The position numbers were made by a program, and so were the translations under genes. The notes under the pieces are model-generated. The model had not been told where the DNA came from. It searched no databases and worked only from the letters and a program-made list of their open reading frames with translations. A stretch of 64,000 nucleotides of DNA from Flectobacillus major DSM 103 (GTDB lineage: Bacteria; Bacteroidota; Bacteroidia; Cytophagales; Spirosomataceae), in assembly GCF_000427405.1 (NCBI RefSeq), contig NZ_KE386491.1, forward strand, positions 62,001 through 126,000. The letters are read 5' to 3'. Positions 46,014 to 54,840 of the stretch are shown here, one piece after another (within the stretch, counting starts at the first letter, position 1; each line of letters starts with the position of its first letter).

Positions 46014-47474
46014 ATGGAAAAAAATCAACAACTAAAGAAAGAAATAGGATTATTAGATGCCAGTATGATTGTCATTGGCTCTATGATTGGCTCGGGTATT
46101 TTTATTGTATCGGCCGATGTTACTCGAAATCTTGGTTCGCCTGGCTACCTTTTGCTTACATGGGTTATTACAGGTATCATTACTTTAATATCGGCTTTGG
46201 CCTATGGCGAGCTGGCAGGTATGATGCCCAACGCTGGGGGGCAATATGTGTATCTTCGTGAAGCCTACAATCCATTGGTAGGTTTTCTTTTTGGCTGGAC
46301 CACCTTCCTGGTTATCGAAACAGGTACAATTGCTGCAGTAGCTGTGGCTTTTGCCAAATATACAGGTGTTTTGCTACCCAATATTATTGGTACAGACTAT
46401 GTTTTTTTAGGCATAAATACCCAACAATTATTGGCAATAGCCCTCATTATTTTCCTAACGGTAATAAATCTGAAGGGCGTAAAAAATGCCAAAGTTGTTC
46501 AATTGATTTTTACAGTTACCAAAATAGGAGCATTGCTTGGCCTTGCTGTATTGGGAATTATTGTGGGGCTCGACCCTCAAAAAGGTGTTTGGGCTATTAA
46601 TTCCATTGATTTTTGGAGTCCAGTGAAAATCATTTGGGAAAATGGCAAAATCATGGATTATGAATATCTTTCTGGCCTTGGCCTTTGGTCGGCTATCGGA
46701 TTGGCCTTGATTGGCCCATTGTTTTCGTCGTCGGCATGGAATAACGTTACCTATATTGCTGGCGAAATGAAAAACCCTAAAAAAGATATTCCTTTGAGCT
46801 TGTTGTATGGTACTTTAACCGTGAGTGGCTTGTATATTTTGGCCAATATTGCGTATCTCATGCTTTTGCCAGTACAAGGCCATCCCAACGCACCAGATAC
46901 CCTTTCACGCGGTATTATGTTTGCTACCAACGATAGGGTAGGTACAGCCGCTGCCGAAATGATTTTTGGTAATCCAGCAGCCATTATTATGGCGGTATTT
47001 ATCATGATTTCAACCTTTGGCTGTAACAATGGTATTATTTTGTCGGGTGCTAGAGTGTATTATGCTATGGCTAAAAATGGGTTGTTTTTCAAAAAAGCTG
47101 GTGAGATAAACAAAAATGGTGTACCTGGGTTTTCATTGATTATTCAATGTGTTTGGGCTTGTTTGCTTTGTCTATCAGGTACTTATGGCGATTTGCTAGA
47201 CTATACCGTATTCTCTATTTTGGTGTTTTATATTCTTACGATTGGAGGGGTATTTATTCTTAGAAAAAAACAGCCCGATGCACCTCGTCCGTATAAGGCT
47301 TTTGGTTATCCTTTAGTACCCGCTATTTATTTGTTTTTTGCTACAGGGTTGTGTGTCAACTTGTTGATTTACAAGCCTATTCCTTCATGGGCAGGCGTAG
47401 GTATAGTAGCCTTGGGTATTCCTGTTTTTTATTTCTGGAAAAAGAAAGAAAAAGCTGCCGAATCAGAAAAATAG
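46014..47474 (+). CDS. APC-family amino acid permease
   Basis: A 486-aa protein from the ATG at 46014 (the two codons upstream begin with TTG). Twelve membrane segments and the APC hallmarks: IGSMIGSGIFIVSADVTRNL in TM1, with the unwound G-S-G segment that binds the amino-acid backbone, and a conserved SALAYGELAGMMPNAGGQYV in TM2-3. The C-terminal region ends KKKEKAAESEK. It resembles transporters of the LAT/serine-threonine exchanger subgroup; the substrate cannot be defined. It is monocistronic with a terminator. Confidence 0.88.
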   Translation: MEKNQQLKKEIGLLDASMIVIGSMIGSGIFIVSADVTRNLGSPGYLLLTWVITGIITLISALAYGELAGMMPNAGGQYVYLREAYNPLVGFLFGWTTFLVIETGTIAAVAVAFAKYTGVLLPNIIGTDYVFLGINTQQLLAIALIIFLTVINLKGVKNAKVVQLIFTVTKIGALLGLAVLGIIVGLDPQKGVWAINSIDFWSPVKIIWENGKIMDYEYLSGLGLWSAIGLALIGPLFSSSAWNNVTYIAGEMKNPKKDIPLSLLYGTLTVSGLYILANIAYLMLLPVQGHPNAPDTLSRGIMFATNDRVGTAAAEMIFGNPAAIIMAVFIMISTFGCNNGIILSGARVYYAMAKNGLFFKKAGEINKNGVPGFSLIIQCVWACLLCLSGTYGDLLDYTVFSILVFYILTIGGVFILRKKQPDAPRPYKAFGYPLVPAIYLFFATGLCVNLLIYKPIPSWAGVGIVALGIPVFYFWKKKEKAAESEK

Positions 47475-47489
47475 AATAGCCCTTCAATG

Positions 47490-47532
47490 AAATCGTCCCT
47501 AAAACTATATGTGGTTTTAGCGACGATTTTTT
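47490..47532 (+). terminator. terminator of the APC permease gene
   Basis: AAATCGTC-CCTAAAAC pairs with GTTTTAGC-GACGATTT around a TATATGTG loop with one internal mismatch, followed by TTT. Confidence 0.88.
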
Positions 47533-47591
47533 GTTGGAGTGTTTGTGTGAGTTGAGGGGTTCTTAATCTGTCCATTAAAGAAATTCGGGAT

Positions 47592-47861
47592 TTGTATCGA
47601 TTAGAAGCTAAAGAAGTAAATCAAGCATTTATTGACCAAGCCTTTAACGAACTTGTATTGGGCATTTATTTAGACCATTATCGAGGACGTTTGAGTAAGG
47701 TTTTTAATCGCAATGAATTGACTTTAGTGTATGAAATTTTGAAGAAATTAACCGAAAGCCAATCAGTTAATGAATTGGAATTGTATGATTTATCGGTAAA
47801 AATCATCTTGAAAGTTCTTTTAAAATCAATATTAAAATGGTTTGAAGAACATTTGAATTAA
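47592..47861 (+). CDS. hypothetical protein of 89 aa, uncertain start
   Basis: The frame opens after a TGA about 13 codons upstream and has no ATG near its beginning; a TTG at 47592 is used. The sequence (VNQAFIDQAFNELVLGIYLD, then FNRNELTLVYEILKKLTESQ, ending ILKWFEEHLN) is helical and has the composition of a real protein. I do not recognise it. It could be a gene with a rare start codon, or the tail of a broken gene. A terminator follows, shared with the convergent permease operon. Confidence 0.4.
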   Translation: MYRLEAKEVNQAFIDQAFNELVLGIYLDHYRGRLSKVFNRNELTLVYEILKKLTESQSVNELELYDLSVKIILKVLLKSILKWFEEHLN

Positions 47862-47878
47862 AAATAAGCATAATTTAC

Positions 47879-47918
47879 AAAGCTAAATCTGTCCCAATCT
47901 GGGACAGATTTGGCTTTA
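47879..47918. terminator. bidirectional terminator of the ABC/TonB operon
   Basis: AAATCTGTCCCA (47885-47896 region) pairs with TGGGACAGATTT, extended by AAAGC/GCTTT across a bulge. It lies between the small plus-strand ORF and the end of the permease operon. Confidence 0.85.
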
Positions 47919-47921
47919 ATA

Positions 47922-49274
47922 CTACACCTGATAAATACTCTTCTTAAAATTCAGCCAACCCAATGCACCAAAAAGCAGAATAAAAATCACTAAGGATAAG
48001 TATGAGTGCAAACCTCCACTTTCGTGTGGATTCTTGAAGGTTTCTATGTTGAATTTATTCCATTTTTCGCTGTTTACGGGTACTTCACGAAATATTTTTG
48101 GATAAAAATATAACCTCATTTTTTCGTGAAACTTCCCTGTTTCTTCCAAAAATTGTAAATGATTACTTAGCCCCGATTGTGCTATTTCATTGAGCTGAAT
48201 TTGCGTATGAATCGTAGGAAAAAACTGGGCAATGCTATTGCTGGCTCTATTGCGTTGATTAAGTTTTTCTTTGAAAGCAGTCGCCTGAGTAGCCGCTTCG
48301 TCATCACCAATTTGTTGCATGGCATAGTACCATAGCCAACTAAATTCTTTGTCGGGCAAAGGAAATTGCTTGAACTGTGGATAATGTGCATAAAACCTAT
48401 TCATGGTTTGGGTTTTATCGGTATCCCATTTTTCATGATAGCCTTTGCGTTGCTTGAGGGTGGTGGACAAGGCTTCGGGAACGGGATATTTGTTTACCAA
48501 ATAATTGTTGAGACTGGCTGGCAAAATAATAATCAGTACAATCCAGATTGACAACAAAATAACCGCATTGGCATTAGAACTTTTTTGCAAAGACGCTACC
48601 CAAAAGCATATCCCAAACCAGCATAAAATATACAAAAGGGAAATCCCGACGAAAGAGAAGAAGATACTTTCTAAAGGTATTTTCAGGAAAAAAACAGATA
48701 ATAATAGAATGAAAAACAATACTGCCACGACACCGATAAACCTGATAAAAAAGAGTTGCAATACATATAAAAACAGGTTTTTGCTCTGAATTGCCACAAT
48801 TCGCCAAGTGCCAGATTCTTTTTCTTCTGAAATAATATTATAGGTAAATGCAATGATTATCAATGGAAACAAAAAGATAAGTACAAAGCTAAAGTCGATA
48901 TTTCCGAGCAAAAGATTGGTCGGATTATTCAAATCAGCATCGTACTTTTGGGCTTCTAAGCCTCTGATGGTTAGGCTCTGAATGGAAGGATTGACATCTC
49001 GCTGACCAATCGACAAACCATTCATAGGTAATGTTTCGTTGACGAAGGCAAACTTCAAATAATACAATAATAGCCCTATTTCATCTTGATGATGATGGAC
49101 ATTTCGGGCAGTATACTCTTTTTGGTAAGCAGCTGTTTCTGTAATATTTTGTTCTTGTTTTTCTATAAATTGTTTGCCTACAAAAAGGCTGACGATTCCT
49201 GCGATAAGTAAAAAACTGAGTCCTATTTTTACACTATTCGACCGTATAAAATTCTTGAATGCTAAGACTATCAT
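47922..49274 (-). CDS. ABC-2 type permease with DUF3526 (second copy)
   Basis: A 450-aa membrane protein: one N-terminal helix (KIGLSFLLIAGIVSLFVG), a large periplasmic loop to about residue 120, then five more helices from FSFVLIFLFPLIIIAFTYNI with the EEKESGTWRIVAIQS cytoplasmic turn characteristic of ABC-2/NosY permeases, and a second periplasmic domain (YHEKWDTDKTQTMNRFYAHY). Its last helix ends GALGWLNFKKS. It is the final gene of the ABC ATPase-TonB receptor-permease operon, starting 1 bp after the previous gene's stop. Export of a small molecule or transport of a metal complex is possible, undetermined. Confidence 0.8.
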   Translation of the reverse strand: MIVLAFKNFIRSNSVKIGLSFLLIAGIVSLFVGKQFIEKQEQNITETAAYQKEYTARNVHHHQDEIGLLLYYLKFAFVNETLPMNGLSIGQRDVNPSIQSLTIRGLEAQKYDADLNNPTNLLLGNIDFSFVLIFLFPLIIIAFTYNIISEEKESGTWRIVAIQSKNLFLYVLQLFFIRFIGVVAVLFFILLLSVFFLKIPLESIFFSFVGISLLYILCWFGICFWVASLQKSSNANAVILLSIWIVLIIILPASLNNYLVNKYPVPEALSTTLKQRKGYHEKWDTDKTQTMNRFYAHYPQFKQFPLPDKEFSWLWYYAMQQIGDDEAATQATAFKEKLNQRNRASNSIAQFFPTIHTQIQLNEIAQSGLSNHLQFLEETGKFHEKMRLYFYPKIFREVPVNSEKWNKFNIETFKNPHESGGLHSYLSLVIFILLFGALGWLNFKKSIYQV

Positions 49275-49275
49275 A

Positions 49276-50724
49276 TTAAATTGCTTTTAAGGTTTTAGAC
49301 AGTATTCTGATAAAAAATAATAATAGCCCTATCCAAAAAATAAAGGCAAAAATGGAAATGATTTCATGGCTAAAAACCGTACTTACTTCTGCTTCTTTAT
49401 AGACAAATTCGTGCATTTCTTCCCAATGTTTTTTGTCGATAGCATGAGGTTTTTCACCTACTGCTGGCTTTTTATTACTGATAAATTTTATTTGTAATTC
49501 ATTCATTTTCTGAGCCATTTCGTAGCGATATTGCTCTGCTTGCTCTTGAAAATTGATGTATGAAGCAAAATCAGTACTTGCTAAGGCCATCGATAAGTTT
49601 TTAATCGCCATAAACGGATTCAAAAATGCCATACCTTTAGAAAAACTATTCTGTTTATCATAGATTTTTAGAAGCTCGTCTAAATGATGATTATAAATAT
49701 TAGCACTGATTTTTTCGCCTTCTGCCATCACAAAACCGCTATAATTAAAGGGCAATTTTTGTACTGAATCTACTTGATAAACCGTCAGAAGTGAATCCTT
49801 CAAACTTTTATAATGTGGGTCGTTGGGGTTGTGGCTATCGCCTTCTTTGAGTATGTCATTTTCAATATCGGCATTAAATTGTGCTTTTGAGGGCGTCGAA
49901 TAAAGGTAAGCTCCCAAGGCCTGCGAACCTCTCGGAAGTACAATCGTAAGCATCAACCAAAGCCCAATCAATGAAGTAAGAGCCGTTTTAGAACTTTTAC
50001 TGATGGCAGAAATCAACACAGCGATTACACAAAAAATAACTAAATAGACAAAATAAACCAGTATAATCAAAAGTAAACGAATACTTTCGTCTATTGAAAT
50101 ATTCATATTTTGAAGTAAAGCCCAAAGGAGAATCGTTGCCACGATAATTGGAATAAAGAGTATCATTACTACGCTAATAATTCCAAGACTTTTACCCACA
50201 ATTAGTTCTTTCCAGCTTACTCCTTGGCTCAATAGTATTTTAAGCGTTCCGTTTTCTCGTTCGTTGGCAATACTGCTAAAACCCAAGAAGAAAATTAGCA
50301 ATGGTAAAAGTACTTGTAGCACCATTGCAATACTGATTTCACCAAAACGCAACATTCCAGTTGAAAAACCAGCTTCTGAGAAGTTGACGGTATTTTGTTT
50401 ATGAGCTTCCAGAAAAATCGTATTGCCCAAAAAGCTTTCCATGCCAAAATCAAATACACTTAATGGAGCTTTTGGACGAAATGCAAAATGACCAAAATGT
50501 GCCATTCGGTGTGGATGTTTGTCAGGATTACTCAGCCAATCTTTTCGAGCTTGTTCTTGGTATTTTACTCGTATTTCATTTTGTTTCTGAAAATTTATCC
50601 AACCCGAAAAAGCCGCATAAATCAGTAGTAAACCTATAAAAATCGTCAACAGAAATACAGCCTTATTCCTGAAGGCAGTATTTCTAAAATGCTTGGCGAT
50701 AAGAATTTCTGTATGTGAAAACAT
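49276..50724 (-). CDS. ABC-2 type permease with DUF3526 (first copy)
   Basis: A 482-aa paralogue of the following gene. N-terminal helix (AVFLLTIFIGLLLIYAAFSG), histidine-rich loop (KHPHRMAHFGHFAF), then the ABC-2 core with LIFFLGFSSIANERENGTL and SQGVSWKELIVGKSLGIISV, and a second extracytoplasmic domain before the C-terminal helix. The two DUF3526 permeases probably form a heterodimer driven by the ATPase at 53201-53896. The gene lies 4 bp downstream of the TonB receptor gene, so receptor and permeases are translated from one mRNA. Confidence 0.8.
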   Translation of the reverse strand: MFSHTEILIAKHFRNTAFRNKAVFLLTIFIGLLLIYAAFSGWINFQKQNEIRVKYQEQARKDWLSNPDKHPHRMAHFGHFAFRPKAPLSVFDFGMESFLGNTIFLEAHKQNTVNFSEAGFSTGMLRFGEISIAMVLQVLLPLLIFFLGFSSIANERENGTLKILLSQGVSWKELIVGKSLGIISVVMILFIPIIVATILLWALLQNMNISIDESIRLLLIILVYFVYLVIFCVIAVLISAISKSSKTALTSLIGLWLMLTIVLPRGSQALGAYLYSTPSKAQFNADIENDILKEGDSHNPNDPHYKSLKDSLLTVYQVDSVQKLPFNYSGFVMAEGEKISANIYNHHLDELLKIYDKQNSFSKGMAFLNPFMAIKNLSMALASTDFASYINFQEQAEQYRYEMAQKMNELQIKFISNKKPAVGEKPHAIDKKHWEEMHEFVYKEAEVSTVFSHEIISIFAFIFWIGLLLFFIRILSKTLKAI

Positions 50725-50728
50725 ATTA

Positions 50729-53179
50729 TTAAAATTTGTACGTCAATGTAAGAGTCATATTTCTTGGTGCAGCAGGGAACAAACGCAAATAGTTCTGAGC
50801 TCCCAGCCAATAAGTAGTATCAAAAACATTCCCTGCATTCAAGGCTACTTGCACATTGCTGTTGTTTGGCGTGTAATAAAGTGCTGCATCAAAAGCCGTA
50901 AAAGCAGGTACTTCAAAGGCACGACTAAACCAAGGAATTCTACTGCCTTGGTGCTGAACGCCAAAACCTACACCAAGGTCTTTGAGAGCAGAAGTGTTTT
51001 GGAAATTATAGCGAGTCCAGATATTGAAGCTATTTCTGGGCGTATTTTGCTTTCTTGCACCAATCAACGATTTGTCGTTGTCTTCAACAATCACGGCATC
51101 AATATAACTGTACGAGGCATTGATTTGCCAGTTGGGCAAAATATAGCCTGCAATATCCCACTCAATTCCACGGCTTCTTTCAGCACCACGAGTAACCAAA
51201 AGGTCGGGATTTGTTGGGTCGTTGGCATTCATCAAAATATTTTTCTGATTGATTTCGTAGAATGCCACATTCAATCTTACTCGATTATGAAACAAGTCAG
51301 CTTTAAGTCCTAATTCTTTCAAATCGCTTCTCAGTGGGTCAAATTGACTCCCCGCAGGCAATGAACCCGTTTGTGGCATCAGCGTTACGGTATTCGATTG
51401 TGGTTGAAAACCTTCCAAATAAGTACCATAAACATTGATAGATGTATTGATACTGTACGTTAAACCGACTCTTGGTAACAATGCCGTTTTTTCTACCGTT
51501 AATGAATTATTGGCTTTGTAGTTGGTGATGTCTTTGAACCATTCATTTCTTAAACTCAACAACAACGTAAATTTATTCCACTGTAATTGCTCTTGAATAT
51601 AAATAGCATTGGTAGTGGTAAGTGCTGAAGGCAAAGCCGTGCGAACATTTAAAGTATAATCTTCTACGTTACGAATGGTATAAGTTGGATTTGCCAAGTC
51701 GAAGTGATTGACGTTAGGTTTGGGCAATACCTTTCCACCGACCGTAATTGTCTGATAATTGGCGGCATTGGCTAATACAAACGAGCTTGCCACAGAACCA
51801 TCTTTCAACAAATAACCACGAGCCGCATTTTGTCCGCCACCTTTCAGTTTTTGCCAACTGTTCAAATCGTAACCTATTAATAATTTATGACTGGCTTTTC
51901 CTGTTTTAAAATCAAAATTGAAGTAACTATTGAGGTTATCGATATTCCAATATTGCTGACGCTGAACAAATTGCATAGCTGCCAAACTTGTTACAGGCTG
52001 ATTGCTAATATCTACGGCAAAAGCGTTGGTTGTGCGGTGTTCTTGTAAGTTTTCTGTCCAAGATTGTTTCATGTAAGAAGTATTGAAACCAATATTTTGG
52101 CTAAACTTATGAGCAATATTTCCCATAATGATTACTTCTTTAGATTTGAAAAAATCATTGGAAGCACCCAAATTCAAGCTTGTTGGTGTACTGCTTAAGT
52201 CTGTTTTTCCAGCCGTTGCACCAAAAATTGGCTGACCTCTATCCAGATTTCCCGTCATATTACTAAAAATCAATTCGGCATTAATGGCAGTTTTGTTATT
52301 AGGAATATAGCTGAACGAAGGCGAAACCAATACAGATTTATTCCCAACCAAATCTCGGAAAGAACGGGCTTCCTGATACGCCGCATTCACACGGTACAAC
52401 AAAGTTTTAGCATCGTTTAAAGGCCCCGTAAAATCCAACGTTCCTCTGAAAGTACTAAAACTCCCGACGCTCATACTTACTTCTTTTCTATCAATCGCCA
52501 AAGGTTTTTTCGTCACTAAATTGATACTTCCCCCTGGGTCAACCGATGAAAAAGTGGCACTTGCTGGCCCTTTAATTACTTCTACTCTTTCAATATTGGT
52601 CGTCAATGGTTGTAAGAAATAATATTGACGAGTACGCATTCCGTTGATAATTTGTCCTTCTTCATTCTGACTAATTCCTCTAATCGAATATTGATTATAA
52701 TAACTTGAGGGAATAACACCACTGGCAATTTTTACGGCATCTGCCAAGTAAAAGGCTTGTCGGTCGGCAATAAGTTCTTTGGTAACTGTTGAAATAGCTT
52801 GTGGAATGTCTTTATTCAAAGCCGAAATTCTGGTAGCCGAAAAAGAGTACTCGCTGTTATAATCTTTGGCTACTCTTCCTAATACTTCTACGGTTTGTAA
52901 CTCATTGTTTTCAGGTGTTAAGGCAATGTCCAAAAAAGCTCCGCTGGTTTTTATTTGATAGGTTTTGTAGCCTACCGAAGAAATTTTGAGCATTCCTTTC
53001 CCCGAAATCTCAAAATTTCCCTCCGCATCGCTGACAGCACCTTGTTTTGTATTCAAAAATTGAATACTTGCCCCAATGATTTTTTCGCCCGTAGTGGCAT
53101 CGCTTACTTTGCCTTTGGTATTTTGTGCTTGAAGGTAAATAGAGGTTAATACAGATAAAATGGTAAAAAAGTACTTCAT
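50729..53179 (-). CDS. TonB-dependent siderophore-type receptor
   Basis: An 816-aa outer membrane receptor. Signal peptide (ending SIYLQAQ), a carboxypeptidase-regulatory-like domain (TKGKVSDATTGEKIIGASIQ), a plug (FSATRISALNKDIPQAISTV, IERVEVIKGPASATFSSVDP) and a 22-strand barrel ending APRNMTLTLTYKF. The plug and the GSFSTFRGTLDFTGPL segment are those of the FhuA/FpvA-like siderophore receptor family, so an iron chelate or related metallophore is likely. It sits inside an ABC operon, between the ATPase and the permeases, an unusual arrangement for an uptake receptor. Confidence 0.9.
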   Translation of the reverse strand: MKYFFTILSVLTSIYLQAQNTKGKVSDATTGEKIIGASIQFLNTKQGAVSDAEGNFEISGKGMLKISSVGYKTYQIKTSGAFLDIALTPENNELQTVEVLGRVAKDYNSEYSFSATRISALNKDIPQAISTVTKELIADRQAFYLADAVKIASGVIPSSYYNQYSIRGISQNEEGQIINGMRTRQYYFLQPLTTNIERVEVIKGPASATFSSVDPGGSINLVTKKPLAIDRKEVSMSVGSFSTFRGTLDFTGPLNDAKTLLYRVNAAYQEARSFRDLVGNKSVLVSPSFSYIPNNKTAINAELIFSNMTGNLDRGQPIFGATAGKTDLSSTPTSLNLGASNDFFKSKEVIIMGNIAHKFSQNIGFNTSYMKQSWTENLQEHRTTNAFAVDISNQPVTSLAAMQFVQRQQYWNIDNLNSYFNFDFKTGKASHKLLIGYDLNSWQKLKGGGQNAARGYLLKDGSVASSFVLANAANYQTITVGGKVLPKPNVNHFDLANPTYTIRNVEDYTLNVRTALPSALTTTNAIYIQEQLQWNKFTLLLSLRNEWFKDITNYKANNSLTVEKTALLPRVGLTYSINTSINVYGTYLEGFQPQSNTVTLMPQTGSLPAGSQFDPLRSDLKELGLKADLFHNRVRLNVAFYEINQKNILMNANDPTNPDLLVTRGAERSRGIEWDIAGYILPNWQINASYSYIDAVIVEDNDKSLIGARKQNTPRNSFNIWTRYNFQNTSALKDLGVGFGVQHQGSRIPWFSRAFEVPAFTAFDAALYYTPNNSNVQVALNAGNVFDTTYWLGAQNYLRLFPAAPRNMTLTLTYKF

Positions 53180-53200
53180 AATATTTTTGTGTGTTAGTTT

Positions 53201-53896
53201 TTATACCGTTTGTAAATACAATTGTTCTAATTCGTTGGCCGAAATATCTTTGGCATCAATTACCGAAACCAAGTTGCCTTGTTTCATAATACCGATGCGA
53301 TGAGCCACTTCTTTGGCACGAAAAATATCATGTGTTGCCATCAGAATTGCCGTTCCGTTGGCTGAAAGTTCTTTCAAGATTTCCGAAAATTCATTAGAAG
53401 CTTTTGGGTCTAAGCCAGAAGTAGGTTCATCCAATAGCAAGGCTTTGGCATTTTTGGCGATGGCTATGGCAATGCCTACTTTTTGTCGCATTCCTTTTGA
53501 ATAACCACCAAGTGCCTGATGATGAGCCGTTTCTTGAAGTCCAGCTTTGCTTAAAAAAGCACTTAATTCATGGGTTGAATAAGTAAACCCTGCCAATGCA
53601 CTAAAAAAAGCAAGGTTTTCGATACCTGTAAGATTGGGATAGAGCATCACCGTTTCAGGAATGTAAGCCAAGTGTTTTTTGGTTTCGAGGGCATTTTCTA
53701 CTACCGAAATACCATTGATAGTTACTGTACCCTCGCTGGGTTCAATAAAGCCCAAAAACAAATTGATGGTAGTAGTTTTGCCAGCTCCGTTCTGTCCCAA
53801 CAAGGCAAAGATTTCACCTGATTGTATATGCAAGTCCAAGTGATTGAGGGCAGTATGATTCCCGTATTTTTTGGTAAGGTTGTTAGCTGTTAGCAT
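53201..53896 (-). CDS. ABC transporter ATP-binding protein (NosF/CcmA-like)
   Basis: A 231-aa ATPase from the ATG at 53896; longer starts would enter the promoter palindrome. Walker A GQNGAGKTTT, Q-loop ETVMLYPNLTGIEN, signature GGYSKGMRQKVG and Walker B ALLLDEPTSGLDP are intact, and MATHDIFRAKEVAHRIG carries the switch His. The chain is of the short type that serves ABC-2 permeases. It begins the operon and presumably energises the two DUF3526 permeases encoded downstream. Its promoter lies in two overlapping palindromes. Confidence 0.93.
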   Translation of the reverse strand: MLTANNLTKKYGNHTALNHLDLHIQSGEIFALLGQNGAGKTTTINLFLGFIEPSEGTVTINGISVVENALETKKHLAYIPETVMLYPNLTGIENLAFFSALAGFTYSTHELSAFLSKAGLQETAHHQALGGYSKGMRQKVGIAIAIAKNAKALLLDEPTSGLDPKASNEFSEILKELSANGTAILMATHDIFRAKEVAHRIGIMKQGNLVSVIDAKDISANELEQLYLQTV

Positions 53897-53905
53897 GTGG
53901 ATGTG

Positions 53906-53983
53906 TTTGTATATTTGCAATATTGTTGCAAATATACAAACACCAAAGCCTTTTTGCAATAATATTGCAAAAAGGCTTTGGTG
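53906..53983 (-). promoter_or_regulatory. promoter with two palindromes, ABC/TonB operon
   Basis: Palindrome A is 53906-53920 / 53926-53940 (15-bp perfect arms, core TTTGCAA-N5-TTGCAAA). Palindrome B is 53941-53961 / 53963-53983 (21-bp perfect arms, 1-nt centre at 53962, core TTGCAATA/TATTGCAA). On the minus strand TTG (53957-53959), 20 nt, TATATTTG (53929-53936) is a full Bacteroidota promoter. B overlaps the -33 box and A overlaps the -7 box, as expected of a repressor site. The centres are 39 bp apart, as in the copy at 54774-54840. B could also act as a terminator for the upstream gene. Confidence 0.75.
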
Positions 53984-54039
53984 TCACGAATAAAAAAAAT
54001 GGTATTGTGTGAAAATCAATGCTCGGGGGAGTTGTAGCA

Positions 54040-54726
54040 TTATAATCGTTCAAAAGGAATATCTAATAGCTCGAACGTAGTGTTGCTCACATAATTAAAA
54101 TGCCACCATTCCATCGGGTCAACTTTGAAGCCGTGTTTTTTCATGGCAGATTTCAATAATTCTCGATTTTTGATAACCTCTTGGGGTAGTTTCATAAACT
54201 CAGGATGAGCCGCATATACCAAGGCATCAAAAGGTGTTGGCATTTTTAACTCCTTTTTGGTTTTGAGGTTAATCAAAGTCAAATCAAGAGCAATACCTCG
54301 ATTGTGTTTACTTCCCTGCCACGGCAAACCCATATAAAGTGTATCTGGTAGTATTTCAAACATCTGACAAGTAACCGAATAAGGGCGATAAGCATCATAA
54401 ATTTTAAGGCTAAAGCCTTGGGCATTTAACTCTTTCTGAACAGCTCCCAAAGCTTTTGCTACAGGCAATCTTACCAATGCCGCTGGTTTTTTGTAAAGTT
54501 GGGTATAAAAAACGTTCTGAGCAGTGGCGTATTTGATGTCCAAAGCAATATTGGGTACATAATCTTTTATTGGAACAAGTGCTTTGTTGGGGTCTTCTCG
54601 GATAGTTTCTTTTAGTTTTTGGAGGTCTGAAATGATTGTTAATCCGTATTGATTAGGTATCTGGGCAATTCCAAGATTCAAAGCGGATAAAATAATGACG
54701 AAGATTCTGACAACGTTTTTACACAT
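54040..54726 (-). CDS. D-alanyl-D-alanine dipeptidase (VanX/DdpX family), exported
   Basis: A 228-aa peptidase of family M15D. An N-terminal hydrophobic stretch (IFVIILSALNLGIA) looks like a signal peptide. The zinc ligands are H141 and D148 in GSKHNRGIALDLT, and H209 in EWWHF, with catalytic E207; R114 in YDAYRPY stabilises the substrate. VanX-type enzymes cut D-Ala-D-Ala released from peptidoglycan, so the cell can reuse D-Ala or avoid feeding it into precursors. There are no vanA or vanH homologues nearby, so this is not a glycopeptide-resistance cluster. Its promoter is a near copy of that of the neighbouring ABC/TonB operon. Confidence 0.9.
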   Translation of the reverse strand: MCKNVVRIFVIILSALNLGIAQIPNQYGLTIISDLQKLKETIREDPNKALVPIKDYVPNIALDIKYATAQNVFYTQLYKKPAALVRLPVAKALGAVQKELNAQGFSLKIYDAYRPYSVTCQMFEILPDTLYMGLPWQGSKHNRGIALDLTLINLKTKKELKMPTPFDALVYAAHPEFMKLPQEVIKNRELLKSAMKKHGFKVDPMEWWHFNYVSNTTFELLDIPFERL

Positions 54727-54773
54727 AAAAGAATATTATTATGGTATCTAGGGGTGGAGGATAGATATGTGTG

Positions 54774-54840
54774 CATTTGCAATAGTGTTGCAAATGTATA
54801 AAACATAAAGCCATTTTGCAATAATATAACCCAAAAAGCT
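54774..54840 (-). promoter_or_regulatory. promoter with two palindromes, dipeptidase gene
   Basis: CATTTGCAA-N5-TTGCAAATG (54774-54796) is palindrome A-prime; a degenerate palindrome B-prime follows, centred at 54824. On the minus strand TTG (54819-54821), 20 nt, TACATTTG (54791-54798) is a promoter. From TATTATTGC to GCAAAT it aligns with the promoter at 53906-53983 with about ten differences in 56 positions (hand count). The predicted leader is about 58 nt. Confidence 0.7.

Noticed and set aside
50693-51313. Plus-strand open frame of 206 codons across the TonB receptor gene
   Set aside because: It runs antisense to the conserved barrel of the receptor and has no recognisable domain.
53941-53983. 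Palindrome B as a simple terminator
   Set aside because: It is kept mainly as a regulatory site, because it overlaps a full promoter and is partly duplicated at the same spacing upstream of the dipeptidase gene, where no gene needs termination.
54040-54726. Glycopeptide-resistance (van) cluster
   Set aside because: Only the VanX-type dipeptidase is present; no VanA ligase, VanH dehydrogenase or VanRS pair in the window. A D-Ala recycling role fits better.
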